A stretch of DNA of 64,000 nt from Mactromeris polynyma. Its lineage: Eukaryota; Mollusca; Bivalvia; Venerida; Mactridae. Shown piece after piece: positions 62,651 through 64,000 of this stretch. Each line of letters opens with the position of its first letter. Positions within the stretch are counted from its first letter, which is position 1. The stretch covers positions 7,131,703-7,195,702 of the forward strand of contig JASFXZ010000001.1 in assembly GCA_032209605.1 (NCBI GenBank). Reading direction: 5' to 3'. The notes under the pieces were generated by a model. That model worked only from the letters and a program-made list of their open reading frames with translations. It was not told the origin of the DNA and did not search any database. Made by a program: the position numbers and the translations under genes.

Positions 62651-64000
62651 AGAGAAAGCTGTGAGAAGAATCAGTGACATACACCTGATCCATACAAATA
62701 TGAATAACTTTAACATTCATGCAGTTATTTCATTTGTTGTTCTCACCAAATGATGATCTATCTTACTGTTAATTTTGACAAACACAGGAGAGTTTTTAGA
62801 AAGTTGTTCAAATGGTTATGGTCTGTTGCATAAATAGGATTTAAAAATAGATTTTTAAATTGAAAACTTTAAAATCTTCTTATCCAGAACCATAAGGCAC
62901 AGAGCTTTCATATTTAGTATGTAATTGAAGATTGTTCAAGTAATGTCCCTAGGCTCAATATTGGCTCTCCCCCCTGTCCCTAGGCGCAATATTGGCTCTG
63001 TCCCCTGGTTAACATGTTTTACATAGACTTAGATAGGGAATATCTTTGAAAATCTTCTGGTCTAGAACCAGAAGAGACAGTGTTTAGGTATTTGTTATGT
63101 AGTGGTCCCCTATCAGGATTGCTCAAATTATTCCCCTGGGGTCAAAACTGGCTCTACTCCAGGAGTCGCAAGTTTTCTATAGAATTACATTGGGAAAATC
63201 TTTAAAAACCTTTTCCAAAACTGCACGGCCCTGGCTTGGATATTTGGTTTTTAGTATTGTTCAGGGGTCTCTGATCAAGATTGGTCAAATTGTCTCTGGG
63301 ATCAAAACCCTCCCTGCCAAGGGGTCACATGTTTTCTACTGAAATATATAGGGGATTACTTGGAAATTGTCTTGTCCAGAAAAATGCTTATCAAAGGTAA
63401 TTAGGTATATATGCTCAATATAGCAAGTAGAGCTTGTTTGTTATTTCAAACATATACCATTGAAAAGTTACTTTGCCTATCACAGCTAGTGTATCATTTT
63501 CTTTTAGATGACCAAAAATCCTTAGTACATGTATTGTATTTGACTGAATTCAGATAGTAGAAATGATCCCATATATTGTTTCATCTTGATCTACAATTTA
63601 ATGTTGATTGTAAATATGAACAGTTGCATGTTTTCATGATGCTTTGTTCTATATAATAGTTGAATGGTTGAATGAAGCATTTTATCTCTACAATGAATCT
63701 GTTTATTGTTAAAATAATTTGACTCAGTTTCCATTGTATGACACCTAAATATTGTTTCATGTTTTAAAAGTATAATCAGGATGTGGTTAGTGCCTTGGTC
63801 CTAGACCACAATACAATTGTATGAACAACAATAACAAAAATGTTTAAAGGAATTGTGCATATGTAGGTTTTATTTAAATAACTTTGCCTGAAAATATATC
63901 ATGCATGTGGAAAATTATGATGCACCATCTCTGCTAAAACATATCTTATGTTGAATGTTGTTGTACATTGCCTTTGCCATGTACATTCACTATGTCATCA
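62651..64000. other. 3' flank of the nuclear receptor gene
   Basis: No further gene is supported. It includes a diverged tandem repeat (62868-63395) and AT-rich sequence; the 3' UTR limit is not clear. Confidence 0.5.
62868..63395 (+). repeat. Diverged ~160-bp tandem repeat, about three units
   Basis: Units share AAAATCTTCT(T/G)(A/G)TC(C/T)AGAACCA, a CAGxGxTTxxATATTTxGT block, TGGTCAAATT/TGCTCAAATTAT and GGGATCAAAAC/GGGGTCAAAAC, followed by ACATGTTTT..TAGA. Units begin near 62868, 63048 and 63206. This type of element is widespread in bivalve intergenic DNA and introns. Confidence 0.6.

Overview
This is nuclear DNA from an animal, most likely a marine bivalve mollusc. Genes are split by many small GT-AG introns, the non-coding DNA is AT-rich, and the interspersed repeats are of types common in molluscs: tRNA-headed SINEs, an L1/Tx1-type and CR1/Jockey-type LINEs, small terminal-inverted-repeat (TIR) DNA elements, and long 'gene-neutral' repeats. 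No bacterial or organellar sequence is seen. I assembled the gene models by hand from splice sites; all complete models close in frame.

Layout. 1-2438 (-): 5' exons of an unrecognised charged, probably nuclear protein, head-to-head with a TMEM244-like membrane protein gene at 2966-6541 (+). 9590-18775 (-) and 19014-36579 (+): HADHB and HADHA, the beta and alpha subunits of the mitochondrial trifunctional protein, head-to-head across a 238-bp shared promoter that carries two TCACGTGA palindromes. My models give 473 and 762 codons, almost exactly the vertebrate lengths, with all catalytic residues present. Together the two products carry out the last three steps of long-chain fatty acid beta-oxidation. 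38906-45268 (+): a 313-aa class I SAM methyltransferase-like gene of unknown substrate, convergent with 46132-47558 (-), a 124-aa SPMIP10/TEX43-like sperm microtubule protein. 47559-60427: a 13-kb gene-free block of nested transposons. 60428-62650 (+): an intronless 740-aa nuclear receptor with an internal 119-codon tandem duplication before its DNA-binding domain. 62651-64000: its 3' flank, with a diverged ~160-bp tandem repeat.

The most striking structures are: (i) several Mutator-like (MULE) elements with 8-9-bp target duplications. One is 5.1 kb, has ~107-129-bp TIRs built of a short sub-repeat, keeps a broken spliced transposase, is itself interrupted by a hAT-type MITE and a 3.8-kb LINE, and sits inside a tRNA-like sequence that it splits at the anticodon arm. 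Another is a 2.44-kb element with a 102-bp tandem array, 79 bp upstream of the SPMIP10-like start codon. (ii) A 22-copy, 54-bp minisatellite in HADHA intron 10 whose last copy forms the 3' splice site of the next exon. (iii) The nuclear receptor with its recent internal duplication.
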